Positions 12,766 through 27,193 of a stretch of 64,000 nt of DNA are shown here, piece after piece. Position numbers and translations under genes: made by a program. This DNA is from Thunnus maccoyii (taxonomy: Eukaryota > Chordata > Actinopteri > Scombriformes > Scombridae): positions 21,882,001 through 21,946,000 of the forward strand of contig NC_056550.1 of assembly GCF_910596095.1 (NCBI RefSeq), read 5' to 3'. The notes beneath the pieces were generated by a model. The model did not search any database. It saw only the letters and a program-made list of their open reading frames with translations, and was not told the origin of the DNA. Position 1 is the stretch's first letter. Each line of letters starts with the position of its first letter.

Positions 12766-13815
12766 ACGCTTCTGTGCTTCGTATATCTACCTCTGTGAAG
12801 ATACAGACAGATAGCGGTGGAACAAATATCCTTTGCATAAGTCAAAGTAGCAAATCACAATGAGTCCTTCAAACTTTTACTTGAGTACGAGTGCAAATCT
12901 ACTATTTCATTAAGGTGTCAGTAGCATTTTAATGTTGCTGATTGAGATTAAACTAATTTGAAGAACTTTTATATGCCATTTGGTCATTTAATCTATAACA
13001 ATGCATCATATTTTAAGACAATAAATAGTTTCAAATGTAAAATCTTGATATGCAAAGAAACAGGTAACTAACTGTTAAATAAATGTAGAGAATGGAGTAA
13101 AAAAAACAACACAACATTTCACTCTTAAATGTAATGGAGTTGAAATGAAAAGTAGCATAATAAAATGGAAATACTCAAGTGAAGTAGCTCAAATCTGTAC
13201 TCACCTCCAGTACAGACAGGCCCCAGAGCTGTGTATGTTTGTGCTTTGAAACTCGTGTCACTCTCGCCCAGGAGACAGCACACGGGACCTAAATATTTCA
13301 TTTCAAAGATCTTTGTCATTCCACATTCATACGTGCGCATGGCATGCTAATGCTAACCCACATCTCTCGCTGACTTCTTCAAATCTGTGCTAAAAGACTA
13401 AAAGCACTCAGGCGTACCCACGCTAGCTAGGACACACTCCTGGGCCATTCAGGTTGACCTAGTTGGTTTATATGCTGGCCTGCTTCAGCCACGGTCCTTA
13501 ATCTTTTCCACTGTGTTTGATGAGGAGAGTATTTCCATGTTGTTATAGCTCCAAGTGTGCGACCTGCAACGTGCATTATGGCTTTGATCAAAGGCATTAA
13601 ACTTGCGATATAATGTGGGGCATGGTCCTGGGAGCAGAGGAGATGTCGCAGCTTTTGGAGGTGAATGGGTCTCTTTTTGTATTCACTACGAGCGCTTCGC
13701 ATTACCTGCAAGTATTGTTGAAAATGAGTCTCTGTCTCCTTCTAATTAAGGTGCGGGTAACAACCAGCACCTTCATCAGAGCATGCACATATGCAGACAG
13801 ACACACAAACACTCA

Positions 13816-13846
<31 letters not shown>

Positions 13847-16800
13847 TGCATGCGCACACATACACACAGACATCACAACCCGCTGCTGCTACCACAGAGA
13901 AGGGTTGAACAGATGTTGAGGAATTTAAGATGCAAAAGGGAACTGGGACTCCCCCCCCACACCCCACCACACGCACATATACCCACCCTGTGCCCCACCT
14001 CTCTGCACCCCCCCCCCCCCCTTCTTCACATACACACAAACAGTTTTACACACACATGAATCTAAATATATTACACCTAAAACTCAGAAATACATTTTCC
14101 TTGTTTCTACACCTTCAGATACGTACGGATGGTCATGCATACACATGTACGTACACGTGCATGCACAAAAGCAGACACAAACACACACACACACACACAG
14201 GCGCGTACATGCATTGTAGCCCACATCCCCCTCCAGGCTGGCCCTGCTCATAAGGGGCACCATGTGGCACTCTATTCCCTCTGGCACGAGGCACCGACTC
14301 TGCCAGCTCTGCATTGTCCTCTGCCCGCTGGAGAGCACGCGCCCAAACCGTGGCCCCATCTCTTCCTCTGTCTTTATCCCCCCTCTCTCTCTTTCTCTAG
14401 CTCTCTCTCTCTCTCTTCCTTTCTTTCACCGCCTTTCCTCTTGTTTACCATAGATGAACTGAGATGGATGTCGTTTGCTCGCTTTTCGGTCTCCAAAGCG
14501 CACCGAAACTTAAGATGAATGGGTGTGTGTTTGTGATGGAACACTGTTGGGAAATCTAGTTCCCGCACCTCATTGTCTGTCTTTGTATCCCGCCAAAATT
14601 TCCAATCTTCGTCCAACTGTAGTAGTAAATATTGTTGTAAAGCACCTGTGTTGATGGTTGACAGCCGGGATCTCCGTCAAATGGCACCGAAATGACAAAA
14701 TGCCAAAAGTGACACCACAATCAGTAAGCAGCCTCTATGATGGATAAACACAGTTTGTATTCTGTGTCTCCTTGTTTGAGTAGTTGGTCGGGCGCTTCAT
14801 TTTCTTCTCTGATTGATTCTTTCAGAAGAATTATATGCCTCCTGTAGCAGGAAAGATCCTGGAAAAACACAGTGTGAAAGGGTTGACACTTTGTTGGAGC
14901 ACCATCAATATAGAAGAGATATAGAAGAAAGTAACACAAGACTGGTCGTACTTAAAAACATTCATGTATGTTTTTTTTTATTATCCTGATGAACGCTCAG
15001 TTTATTACTATTATGTATGTCTTGTATTTTTATGCCATTATAAAGTAAAGGTCAAATTGTACTACACTAATACAAAGCCTGTGAATGTGGGGGTGGCTTT
15101 AACCTACACTACAAAGCTAAATATCTCTACATAGAGATGTTTACAGGTGACACTCTGGGTCATTGCTGTGTTTAGTTAATCAGTGTGAACTACCTCCAAC
15201 ACTGGATGGACAATGTTACTGTAAAATGCAAGAAGTCATTGCATTATTGCCAAGGATCCAGATTTAGTGAAATTGAGATTAGCCTGGATCAAATCAGTTT
15301 AATTTGACTAGATTTAACAAAACTTTTATTATTCCTATATGTGCTCCACTGTGCTGTAGCAGTGTATTATATTAGCACACGTAGAAGAAAAATGGATGTG
15401 ATTCAAGCACAATATCTGCACTGAGAAGAAAAGCAGAAACAGAAATATCTGAATGCTTCAGATCCTCACATAGACACTGGGATTATGAAGTGGAGAACAT
15501 TACAAAAATGCATAAAAAACATTAGATTAACAGCAAGATGAAAAAAAGTATACTCACAGTGTACAAAAGTTTGATTTGTAAACTTTTAGTGGTTTGAACT
15601 AACTGACAAAATGTCATCAGTGCCATGGAGAGAAAGTCATACGAGTGATGCTTTGATTCCTCTTCACTCTTTTTCCTCTGGTTCCTCAGAGAGAGGCGGC
15701 TCCATTCCCTCCCTCCCCCCCTCCACACAGCTGCTCTGAGGAGAGCGGGGCTCCGCGGGGCTCTGGGTAGCCTTAGCTCTCTGTGCTTGGGTGAGAATTA
15801 GCCAGCTTTAGTGCTCGCCTCGCCTGGTAATCCCTTAATCTGGCGAGACTGAGGAGAAAGGCTTTGGAGGAGAGATGGTGTGTCAATCCATGTCTTCACA
15901 TCTCTCTTGGCACACGGAGGCGCACAGGAAACATGGAAAAGTTTGCAGTTGAGGAGTTATGCCATGCTTTAATGAATACGGCCTGTTTATTCTGCATGAG
16001 ATATTTCATCTACTTTAAGGCGTTTACATCAATGACAAATTTAACGTGATAACTTACAAAATGAGGCAATGGCTGAGAAGTTTTAGCTTGTATCTCACAC
16101 ATTGGTATGGATAATGTTTCTAAAACTGAGGACCACATTTCCCATAAAGCCTGTCGCTTCTTCAGTCTCTTTAACATTTTTAACGAGATTTTTTCATTAC
16201 TTTCTTTCTTTCTTTCGTTTACTTTTTCAGTTTAGCTTCATTTAGTCTAAAAAAGGTGGGGGTCTATCCCTAACCCATAAATAAAAGTCAACTAGGATAA
16301 CACAAATAAATCATCCGTTGCAGAAGGAAGAAGAAGAAATCCTGAGCTCAATGAAAATAGACACCTACAATAGATGCTAGAGTGTGACTTAAAAACAGCA
16401 GAACTACAAATCATTTCTATTAAACAGCCTTTAAACTTCTGATTTTTCACCGAGCCAGTCCTTAATTTTACTTTAAAGTTTTTCTTTGGCTCACTGTATT
16501 TTTAATGGGTGTTGGTGACTTGTATATAATCACAATTATTCACCCCAAACACGTCCTAAACCCTGTCACATACAAAGATTTGCTCTGCTGCCTTCAGTGT
16601 TTTGTCTCTGTGAATTTTCTATTTCAGAAAAATACCCGGTGGCCCAATCCTGGCGGCTCCTCTAACCTCCAGATCCAGTTCTGGGATACCTCCTGCACAT
16701 GTGTTTTGGTGCCGCAGAGCAATCCTGCAGATTTATGACATGATGGTGCACAGAGTTCAATGCGGTGTTGAGGTCAGCTGAGGCTCATAAGCTTTTTTGG

Positions 16801-17100
16801 CTTCGACTGTGTTTTGTTTTCAGTAATTGAACTAAAAATGACACCCAGAATTGATGCGATAATGATCAGCTAATTTTAAAAAATTCCACACAAATCACTT
16901 TAAAACAAGAGGTGGACATACTGGGATCCAGCAGGAGTCAGAAATCTCAAACTTTTTCTCTTTTTTTTTTGGCATCATTGGCATATTTAGTAAGGGATAC
17001 ATAAAAATATACTTCTTATTATCACAGCTGCATGTCTTTTTATCTTTGAAGGACAAGTGACAACTGCCAGATAAGTGATAGTTCAATTATACTCCTGATA
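12765..17100. other. intergenic, no gene seen
   Basis: Holds CA patches near 13817-13843 and 14180-14200, C14 at 14008-14021 and a (CT)n-rich stretch at about 14380-14415. The rest is AT-rich. No coding exon or RNA gene recognised. Confidence 0.55.
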
Positions 17101-17104
17101 AGGG

Positions 17105-17305
17105 TCTATGAATAACAAAGCATCCCAACATGTTAACATTGTCATGAATGCAATAACACGGAGGGGAATGAGGGACGGCCTGGTACTGATTGTGCAACCA
17201 CACGGTAATGAATGGCTAATGTGCTGGTGCAGAGTAGACGTTAATGCCATCCTAATTCCCTTTTGCTCAGAGCGGGGGCACCGTGTCCTGAGCCTGTTAA
17301 TCTGA
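17105..17305. promoter_or_regulatory. candidate conserved non-coding element
   Basis: About 200 bases of complex, non-repetitive sequence flanked by simpler DNA, with several TAAT cores (GGTAATGAATGGCTAATG, GTTAATGCC, CCTAATTCC, GTTAATC). The composition resembles developmental enhancers. Low confidence without alignment. Confidence 0.22.
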
Positions 17306-20035
17306 ACCCTTTAAACCTTTAATCTGGGAATCTGTCACACAAACACACACACACACATAGACGTACACTCAGACAACCTGTCATTGCTGTGTAAAAGCAC
17401 TCCACCATACCTGTCATACCTCTCTCTCTCTGTGTCTCTCTCTCTTTCTCTGAGACACATGTGACATATTGAGCGCCTGCAGCGAGATTCTTCCCCATGA
17501 GCGGCATTCCAGAGCAGGCTGTCCCAAGGGAGCATGGGAGTGGGGCCGGGGAGTGGTGGGTCTGGGGGCAGTTGGAAGGGAGGGGGTGGTCCGGGGTGGA
17601 GGGGCGGAGGGGGGGGAGGCTAGTTGTCTGCAACTCTCTTGGTCAAGAGTTTGCAGCAGGACAGAGTGACCTTAGCTGAACTAAAGGACTGTGACCTCAG
17701 CAGCGGTCACACCGAGCATTTCTGCTGCACTTCCACACTGGAGAGATAGATAATTAAAGAGGAAGCTAGTTTTGTGTAGAAAAATAAAGTAGAAAAAACA
17801 TGTCAGACAGGTCACAATCAGCCACATATGAAAGATATACATACACTACAACGCTACCACAACGCTACCACGACATGAAGAAGAGCACGTTATGTTCAGG
17901 AACCTGCTTAGTCAACAAGTTTAAAGACAAAACAACATCTTGAGTCACTAATTTAAGGGAAATTAAAGTGATGCTCCTAAAATGAGACCAATTAAATGAG
18001 GAACACATATGAAATGAAACAGAAAAGGGTGTAAAAATGCATACAACATCAAAAATACATGCAAGATGAATTAATTAACGTTCTGCAGGGCATCTGGGCG
18101 ACTTAAACTGGTCGCTTAACACACTATTTAAGCTACTAGAGGGGGTGACCTTCATTCAGAAATATGGTTTTGACTCTCCTTCTGGTTCTTTCCTGGCTAA
18201 TTCTAAGTGATAACTGTTGCTTTGCAGTGTCCTCTGTAGTCTGAACAGATGTTTCATTGCCTTAAAGTTGGCACTAGATGTTGCACATTTGCAGTATAGG
18301 TTTAGTTTGAAGACGACGAGTACAAAAAGATAAACCAATCACCTGTTTTGAAGCTTTTTCATGTTCCTAATCTCTCTCACAGCAACACAAAGACTGCAGT
18401 TATCTAGGCCTTTCCACTTTGAGTTGTTGATTGTGTTTTCTCTCCTTAATTAGATCAGAACGGGGACTTTCTGTGCGTGAGTGGAGACACTGTGTGCGCA
18501 TTTTTGTCACATATTATCTTATCATTTTCCCTCTTTCTCTCCCTTTGTCCTCGCTCGTCTCCTCATTCTTTATGTCTGCCGGTAAATATTTCATTTGCTT
18601 TGCCGTCGTAGCGGGCTGGTACATTAACCAGCGGTGCCAGTCGAGCTCTCTGCTTGTGGCTGGCTGTATAAAAATAAACACACTCTAGTTGTAATGAACA
18701 GATGTCACAGAATTTAAACGTGCGCACCCCAACCTCCTCCTCCTCCTCCTCCACCACACACACACACACATACACACAAACACACTTCACCCTCCTCTCC
18801 CAGCTCTCCTCCTCCTCCTCCTCGTTCTTGCTCACGCATAAAGACGCACACGCATGCATGCACACACAGCGTGCAGTTACACTCCTGCATCCACATGTAT
18901 TAAGGAACACGGAGAGCAAAGGAGCTGCAGGATCTAAACACTTGTCCACATGAGTGTATTTTGAACCTACAAATGCAGGAACTCTTATGTATTCCCATGT
19001 GAGCTTTCCCTGGCAGAGGGGCATGCATGGCAGACATTATGTTGCTCTGCCAATCTCTTCCTGTTTCTCTCTATTTCTATTTTTCTCTCTCGCCTCCCTT
19101 CCTCTCCCCCCCTCATCTCTCTGTCTGTCTCTCTGTCTGACAGCAGGCTAACACTGTGGTCATTTTACAGACTATTTTCATGAGGTCCTCCCATCCACTT
19201 CGCAGAACCAGCCTGTCATCCCACAATCCCCGGCGGCATCATCAGAACCCATTTTGGTACTGTGAGGAAGGGATGGGCACAAGTGTATATGAGTGTGTGT
19301 ATGTGTGTGTGTGTGTGTGTCCATCCCCCTTGTCACTCCCGCTCTTTTCCCACTGAGCGTGTGCCAGCTCTCTGTGTTTGCTGGCTGACAGGACCGAAGG
19401 AGAGACGATTGTTCTCTGCGTACCCAGAGACCCTCCCCTGCCAAGTCTGGGATGAAATCCTTTCTATAGTGCTAACTCCTCACAGTCGGGCATCTCACAG
19501 CAAAACACACACCATTACTGCTCCGGGTGGGAGGGTGATAGCACGCTAAAAGTCAGTCACATACACAGAGGTCTGTTTTACACTAACACTGCAAAAAAAA
19601 AAAAAAAAAATCTCTTTTAGCAAGTCAATTAGTCCCGTTTTAGACCGAAAGTATCTGTTTTCATACATGAGCTAATTCAACGTAAATAGAGAGTTTCCTA
19701 ACATTATCCCTTATTTCAAGATTGTGAGGAAGGTTTTAAGATGATCTGCCTCATTTCAAGATTCAGTCCAGCAAGTCCAAAAAGGGTTCTGCCACCCAAA
19801 CCTATCAGTGCTTCTTTAATTCTTTAAAGTTTCCAATTTTTGGCACATGAGGAGAAAAACGCACATGCATTCATAACCTGCCACCAACTATGAGTGTCAA
19901 TCAAATCATCAGCAGCAGGTATAGCTATCAAAAGATGTTGTATTAGGAAAATTCTTGAAGACAGATAGCTGCAATGGAAAAAAAAACAAAACAGCAGATC
20001 TCAACTAAACTAAAAATAGAGTCCTTGTTTTAAGT
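17306..20035. other. intergenic, no gene seen
   Basis: CA/GA simple repeats (17337-17358, 18755-18785, 19295-19320), (TCC)n patches near 18736-18752 and 18805-18822, and an A17-18 run near 19593. No gene recognised. Confidence 0.55.
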
Positions 20036-20990
20036 TTGGAGGAGCTGTGAGCAGCGGCATTGATGGACAGAGCAGGTCATCCCTGTGATGGCAGAAGAGG
20101 CGGGCAACGGGAGATTAAAGGTGACGGAGAGAAGCCGAGATGAAGGGATGAAGGAGAAGGCCGAGATGAAAGGAAACGGGGAGAGGTGCGGAGGTCGTCC
20201 GGGGGGTGATCAGTGAGGTGGATGCGATGCCATCTGACAGGTCCAGCTGGGAGACTGCCCGCCCCCCAGCGCTGCAAACTGGTCAATATGGAGGCCAATT
20301 ACTGCTGCCCATGTGACCAGGGCATCATCCAACCCTATCATAACACACGCGCACGCACACACGCACGCACACATGCCATCTGTGCAGACCAGCAAAAACC
20401 CCCGCACCCCCCTCTCCACCCCCCCCCCCCCCCCCCCCCCCCCCCCTCACTTCTGATCCAGTTGCGTCCCAGTGCACGCTCCTACTTAACCTCCTAAACA
20501 GGGGCCAGCCACGCCCCGCCACCGGACCCTCCGGAGCATACCGGAACTGGGCCTCAGTGAGGATGAATCAGAGCTGTCGGACAGGTCAAGAAGACTTTTT
20601 GCTTTCACTCTGTAGTCAAACTCTCTGAACAAACCCACAACCTCCCCCCCTCCTCGTACAACATCTGGCACCACCCAAACCCCGGCAAAACCTATCTGGC
20701 CACCCGCCAAAGGCCTCAAACCTACCTGGCGCACACCCGGATCTCCACCTCTGTCTTTTCACCCCACCTCTACCCGGTGTGCTCCGGTTCTTCCCTGCTC
20801 CCCCCCCCCCCCCCCCCCTCTCCTTCACCCCCCTCTCCTCTCTACCTCCTCCTCCTGAAACCCTTGTTTCTCCCTTGGCAGGACCTCCAGCAGTACCACA
20901 CTCTCAGTTTAGCTTCTGCGTCGTCTTCTGCCCCACTGCCCGTGCTGCACCGTGCCCCATTGTGTGATAACAAACAGATGTTGTGGAATT
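20036..20990. repeat. pyrimidine-rich low-complexity block
   Basis: Purine-rich DNA to about 20200, then C28 at 20419-20446 and C19 at 20800-20818 within Pro/Ser-like pyrimidine-rich DNA. Long frames here (for example at 20777-20998) are poly-Pro artefacts. Confidence 0.7.
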
Positions 20991-21984
20991 TCCTCTGAAT
21001 GGGCTGCCAGTGACAGGCCCGCTCCCGTGTCTGGCATTGTGGGGGGCACTGGCATACAGTCTGGCAAAGTGTGCTCGATTGTTTCCTCTGTGCACATGTG
21101 TAATATTTTGAGTTTGCAGCAGGTGTCAGAGAAGTTCACAAATGTTTACGTCCTTATATCTTCTTTTTCGTGCATTTTTTTTTCCGTGCACATAAATTAT
21201 TCAAATATGATTGGTGTGTGTGTGGGTTGCATTTTTTTTTTTTTTAAATCAAAGCTCTGTCCATTTCAGCTGCATTGCCTCGTGGTTTGTTTTTTTAATC
21301 ACTGACAGATTGCAAATGCTCAAAATCTCCATGGCCAGATTATCTTTTCCTCCTCTCTGCATTGAATCCTAAACGTGTTTATTCCTCACATATTTTATAT
21401 CCATGTTATTATCTGATATCTGCATTTTAAGGGGGAAAAAAAACCCCACTCGGTTATTATTTTAGCTAGACGTTAATTGGTATTCACACACCATAGTACA
21501 TGTGACATTTTGATAATCGCACTATTGACTGTTATGTCGGACAAACACTCTTGATTTTTTTTTTTTCCTACCAAGTTGAGTGAGAAAAAGAGTGGGCACG
21601 AACACGATAATTTAAACAGCGAGATTCATTCAATCACTTTTCATCCTGAGTGGAGCACAGAGTGTCACTGCAAGTTTTTTTCTTTTCTTCTTAAGTCAAA
21701 CTGACTGAAAATTCAACTTATTGGTGAGACTTTTATTTACAAAGATGTAGCAAATAAGGTCGTAAATGATTAATTCACAGAACAACGTGAAATAATTTCA
21801 TAAAGTTTGTGGAAAATGTGCAAAAGCAAACAAAACACTTGTGAATTCTTTCATATTTCGACAAATCTTAGATGCTGCGTCATCATTTTATGTCGTTTAA
21901 ATGAGTTTTTATGGGTTTTTTATTATTTTTAAAAAAAAGGTGTGACACATCTTAATTAAAGTGTTGGTCAGTTTGATGGTATGA

Positions 21985-22053
<69 letters not shown>

Positions 22054-22740
22054 TTCAATAGACGTGCAACTGTAAAGATAACTGTTTGTAACTGGCAGCA
22101 ATGATTAACAGTGAGAAGTTAGAAAACATGAGGTCATCCAATTAACACATTTGCCCCAATTTCTGAAAATTTCACCCGAAATCAAAGCTTAAAAACAGTC
22201 TTAAAATAATCAGATTAAATAAAAATTCCAAAAATGTCACTTTTAAACTCGTGCAAACGTGTGTGTGAGTGTGTGTCTCTCTCTGTGTGTGTGTGTGTGC
22301 CAATAGCCTGATTTGTTGCAAGGTTACCACATGTAAGGACTGTTAACACAGCTTAATTCTGAGGATGCAACTTATCCTTCTTTCAATGCATGAGCTCACG
22401 TAAAATAACATTAGAGGGAGATAAATATTCATAGATCAACTCTTCACAAAAAAATGCTTTACTGCTGTGTATCTGCGTGTGTGTTTGTGTGTGTGGCGAA
22501 GGGGTTACTCGGGATGAGCGCTCTCGTTTTTAAACGTCCTGGATAATGAACAGATGCTGCAAAAATTAGGAAAGAAACATCGACTCCTCCCAGCAGTGCC
22601 ACTTTGGCCCGGTGAACTGGCACACTGGCGCACACACTGGGTTGTCCTCTCCGGAGCTCCTGGTGCTGCTGCTGGGGAACATTAAGGGACTTGGCACGGC
22701 TCTCCTCCGCCAGCCTGCCAGCCTCTCTCTCTCTCTCACT
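20991..22740. other. intergenic, AT-rich
   Basis: AT-rich DNA with T runs and the (CA)32 array listed separately. No gene seen. Confidence 0.55.
21989..22052. repeat. (CA)32 microsatellite
   Basis: Sixty-four bases of uninterrupted CA, probably polymorphic in the population. Confidence 0.98.
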
Positions 22741-22756
22741 CTCTCCGGACTGTGGA

Positions 22757-22830
22757 GGAAGAGGAGGAGGAGGAGGAGGAGGAGGAGGAGGAGGAGAAGG
22801 AGGTGGAGGTGGTGGTGGTGGTGGTGTGGG
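22757..22830. repeat. compound (GGA)n(GGT)n tract
   Basis: A long (GGA)n array passes into (GGT)n. Frames of 113-135 codons across it are poly-Arg, poly-Ser or poly-Pro artefacts. Confidence 0.93.
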
Positions 22831-23049
22831 GGATCGGGGAGTATTTTGATAGATGCCCTCTCCCACCGCTGGCTGGCTTCACTTCTTGGACCGGCTCCTC
22901 CACATATCCTTGCAACTTTTTTCTTTGCTGATGAGGCCAAAAATATAATATAGAGAGAGGCCTACAACTAACAGAAAGGTGTAACAAAAAAAAAAAAAAA
23001 AATCAGAGTGGGCCTCGGGGTTTCTGCCGTGGTTCACTTCGGTGGTTTG

Positions 23050-23543
23050 AGACCCAGAGCCTGAACCAACACTGCAGAGCTCCGGTTTTTTGATTCACAC
23101 CAGGGACACTATTACTAAATGAATGTACTCACAGGTAGAAACGCCTGCCAAATGGACCATATTGTATGTAATATAAGGTAGTGTTTTTATGCTGAACCTG
23201 AAAGACATGAGCAAGAGATTTATTAAGATGAAAAAAAACACACACCAGAAAAACGAAACACTGCAAGTAAATCAGAATTTATTACCTGATGCAGAATTAT
23301 TAAAATATGTCATGCATTACACCATCAAACGTCCCACCATGATGCATCTTTACAGAATGATGCTGTTGAGATGTAAAGCACTATAAAGCCAATTTCTCCT
23401 GTGCACAGAACGAATTCTGCAGTAAGTATATGCAACCTTCACAAATTTCATTTTTTAATTAAAAAATGAAGATGTCTTCTTTATTCACCTTTTAATCTTT
23501 ATCAAGTTTATTTTTCAAGGGGCGTTAAAAGGCATAAATAACC

Positions 23544-23574
<31 letters not shown>

Positions 23575-24640
23575 ATTTGTCTGCAGGTTAGTTTATTATT
23601 TACTATATATTGCACTCTGTATTGTATTGAAATATTATTGCACGTTTTAATTGAAAGTGTCAATTGAAACTAATTTAAAATATGTATCAATGTACTGTAT
23701 GTCTTATACACAACAGTCATTCCTTTACCATCCACACTTTGAAACTTTCAAATATAAAGAGATCACTTGACAAACTGTAGGAATAAACGATGACAGACAG
23801 AATATTTTCAGATTGGCCAGCAAAAAATGCTCCTTTTTAAATATTGTATTCCTGTATTTTTATTTAACTGATCCTCACACTACATTTAAATAATCAAAAC
23901 AAGATTCCTGCGTCGAGCAGTGGTCATTCTTTCCAAAAAAACCCCTCAGCTGATATTTCACACCGTTTTATTCCAAATAAAATAGTCAGTTAAGACTAAG
24001 TCCGTGTTGCTGGTATGAAGTTGGTCACCGTCATCCCGCCACCCAAAGCCTGTGTGTATCCTTACAGCAGAGAGCACCCAGGACATTTTGGGGAACATAT
24101 GGGTCCCGGGGCAGCGCTCCAAACCCAGCCGGGGTGGCAACGGCTGCCCCCCCTTCACTGTGTGTGAGACCATAGAAAGCGTGTGTTAGGTTAACATACT
24201 GTATATTTAATAAACATACAGATGTAATTCATTTAAACAGCCCACGAATGGAAATTGCTGTCTCAATCATTCTGTTTTTTTTTAAAAATGTATGGCATTA
24301 ATATGAAATGTGTGTTTAAAGTTACAGGAGGTGAAACTATATGAACGGGAGGCGACTTCATAATTTATATCTGATGTTTAATGCATCCTCGAAACATGGA
24401 AATCAAAGATAATGCCTCTGATATCACAAAGCCGCAATTAAAAAATTTTTGGAAGAAGAAAAAACAAGAAATAATAACCTTCTTTTGTTGAGATTCGTTT
24501 TCGTTGCCCAACAAGTAGCCCAGTACAAAATCTTAGGAATATACGATGCATCAAAAAACACTACAGGTGTGTTTTTATTACATTTTAAAAGAAAAATCAT
24601 TAGTTTTGTTCCTCTGTCATTTTTTCTGCTTTGACGTGAC
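23050..24640. other. intergenic, AT-rich
   Basis: Mostly AT-rich with a T22-like run near 23545-23568 and a perfect 24-bp palindrome listed separately. Bases 24000-24170 are a GC-richer unique patch of unknown nature. Confidence 0.5.
23447..23470. repeat. perfect 24-bp AT-rich palindrome
   Basis: The 12-base half TTCATTTTTTAA is followed at once by its reverse complement. It could extrude as a small cruciform. May be chance in AT-rich DNA. Confidence 0.85.
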
Positions 24641-24665
24641 CTGAGGCCTGAATCAACTCAGTCTG

Positions 24666-25790
24666 GATCTCTTTGGGTGAGCTGGCTCTTCACTGAGCCT
24701 GACACTGGTCGTCCAGAAAACCAGTATCACGAAGCTGGTTATCAACTAGCTCAGTCAAGTCTGGGTTTTCTAGCTACAAGCACGTTCATGTGAAAGAGGC
24801 GGGATTGTTAATTACGATCCACATCACCGGAACCATGAATGAAGTACTTCATGTGATACCAAGTACCTGCGGAAAACTTCTGTTTTAGAGACATTAAAAA
24901 GTCATATTCAACAAAGTGAAATGTAAACAAGCCTGTAATCGCACAACAGAATAAGAAGATGTAGAAACACTAGAAATAATTTCCAATATTAAAAGTAGGC
25001 TAAAGCTTAAAATACATATAGGTATTATTATATATGGCTTAAGTATTGAGTGAGTATTTTTTGCTATTTAGTTGGATGATGAAGAAACCATTCTGAATAT
25101 GTCACATAAAAAACTTAAATGTAATACCAGACTGTTTCTGTTACAAAAGCACAGAGTGGAAAAGTAGTCAATAACTGATGAAGTCTATCTGACCGCAGTG
25201 TCACATTTATAATCATGGGAGCCAATTAACACTGTGTGGATTATTTTTCTAATGAAAGACAATCTTTTGTTTTTATTTCCAATTATCATCACACATTTGT
25301 CTCAAGTTATTCTGAGCTGCAGCGATGGAATCCGAGTGTAAAATCATTCACACTGTCAGCTTTCACTCCGGGTATAAAATAAACTTTGCACAATTAAAAT
25401 GCAGCTAAAATCATTATTATGTGTTTAGTGTCATTGTTAGAAGCTCTGTTTTAAAAGCAGAGTGGAAATATAAAGCCTGGAACAATAAAATGTTTCTACT
25501 GATCTATAAAACTATATATAGCTCGTTTTTACTTGTAACTTTATTGTAAACTCAAGACTTTTGTCCATGTCAGGATCCTGTAGGAATGATGACTCTTTTT
25601 TTCCAGTGATCTGATTGGTCAGTGGTCGGGGTGTTGACAGGTTGTGATCTGATCCTCTGAAGTTAAACTGCTCCGGAGTAGGTTAGCTGTTCAGCATAAG
25701 TTGCCATGGTGATTTATACCAGTTAAAAGTGAGCCAGCTTCTTGATACCGCAAACCCGAGTTAAACCCAAAGATATCCGGCTAACATACT
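24666..25790. mobile_element. degenerate DNA-transposon remnant with subterminal inverted repeats
   Basis: The left segment near 24666-24738 (GATCTCTTTGGGT, then CCAGTATCACGAAGCTGG) reappears inverted near 25734-25777 (CCAGCTTCTTGATACC, then AACCCAAAGATATC). A further CGTGATA copy lies at about 25800. The sequence style resembles palindromic non-autonomous elements common in teleosts (PIF/Harbinger- or hAT-like). No transposase frame is present and exact ends are unclear. Confidence 0.45.
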
Positions 25791-25846
25791 AATCTCGCTT
25801 CGTGATATTCTACAGGGCCTCTGGTGTGAAACCAACAGACCTGCAG

Positions 25847-25849
<3 letters not shown>

Positions 25850-25907
<58 letters not shown>
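25850..25907. repeat. (GT)n microsatellite
   Basis: About 58 bases of GT. Confidence 0.98.
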
Positions 25908-25910
<3 letters not shown>

Positions 25911-26878
25911 AGATATGTTAGGATAAAATCTAAAGACACCTTCTGAAAATGTGTTCAACATGTTCTAAAGCATATGGAGTGAATGAAGAGCCCATCATGT
26001 GTTGCAGTATTATCATATTGCTTACAGTTTGCTTGAATTGTTTGGATTTTTACCAAAGTTTAAGCTTGAACCTTTTAAAACAGAGCCAGGCGGCAGCTGC
26101 GGGAGCTCTCCGCGGTGCTGAAACAAACGCCCTCCTCACATCCTGTCCTAAAATATCTCCATTATTACTCTGATGACCTTGAATGCTTGGTGCTTGGCAT
26201 CAATTAACCTGCGCTATTTGTAGTTGTTAACCAGAGTGCTCCGATCAGCCTGTAGAGTCTCCAAATGTACATAACAAATGTCTGCAAATAAAATCAGTTT
26301 TTTTTTGTTTTTTTTAAAGATTGCTTTATAAAAATCTAACTGTCCGCCAAGCAAAATGACTCATTGGCACCAATTTATTTCATCAGGATGAGTGACAATA
26401 CTGCCCTCTCCCTCCTGTCCTGGTTTATTGGATTAAGGCCCCAAGGCTCTGTGAGGAACTCCTGCAGGTTGTGGCACCAGGCCTGCTCAGCATCACTGTC
26501 ATTATCGACTAATACAAAGACTGATGTAGGTTTAAGTTACATCTTTTTTATAATTTCAATATGCTCCAAATACAAAGAGCCATTTAAAGTCGATATAAAA
26601 ACGAATTATCAATCAGTCTTCGATGGAAAGCTATTAATGCCGCATTTTTTTAATAGGCTGCCGAGGCTTCCGTAGATGTAAAAGAAGGAAAATCAAGTTG
26701 CACAATCTCATTTATTGTCATTTTATTTTACCACACAGTTGGTTGAATACAAAGTTGAAAGACTTGAATTTTATGAAAAAAAAAAAAAAAGCTCAGCAAC
26801 ACATGGGATCCCTTCATTTCCATAGACTATTAACATCCATTGCAAAAAACAACACAATAAATACGTGCAATAATAATA

Positions 26879-26882
<4 letters not shown>

Positions 26883-26946
<64 letters not shown>
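26883..26946. repeat. (AAT)n microsatellite
   Basis: About 64 bases of uninterrupted AAT, with a short related block just before it at 26871-26880. Confidence 0.97.
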
Positions 26947-26947
<1 letters not shown>

Positions 26948-27190
26948 TAAACCTATTCAACATAGCAGATTGCAAATCAAAAGGAAAGTATTGAACCAAA
27001 ATTGAATTTGAAAGAAAATTACAGTGCAATGGCTCAATTAGAAGAACAGGGGTAATATGAATAAATAAGAGTAAAAAAATTAAAATGAAAAAAAATGTCT
27101 GATTTCATTGTATTTTCATTTCATTTCATTTTTCAGTTTTAAACATTTTGGCCAATTCAGCCATTGTCAGATCTGTTGGGTTTTGATTCC

Positions 27191-27193
<3 letters not shown>

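Noticed and set aside
22459..22953. Frames of 113-135 codons around the (GGA)n(GGT)n tract
   Set aside because: Low-complexity translation on both strands, no splice-framed or family evidence.
24000..24173. 71-codon minus frame in a GC-richer patch
   Set aside because: No family recognised and no convincing splice sites; left as unexplained unique sequence.
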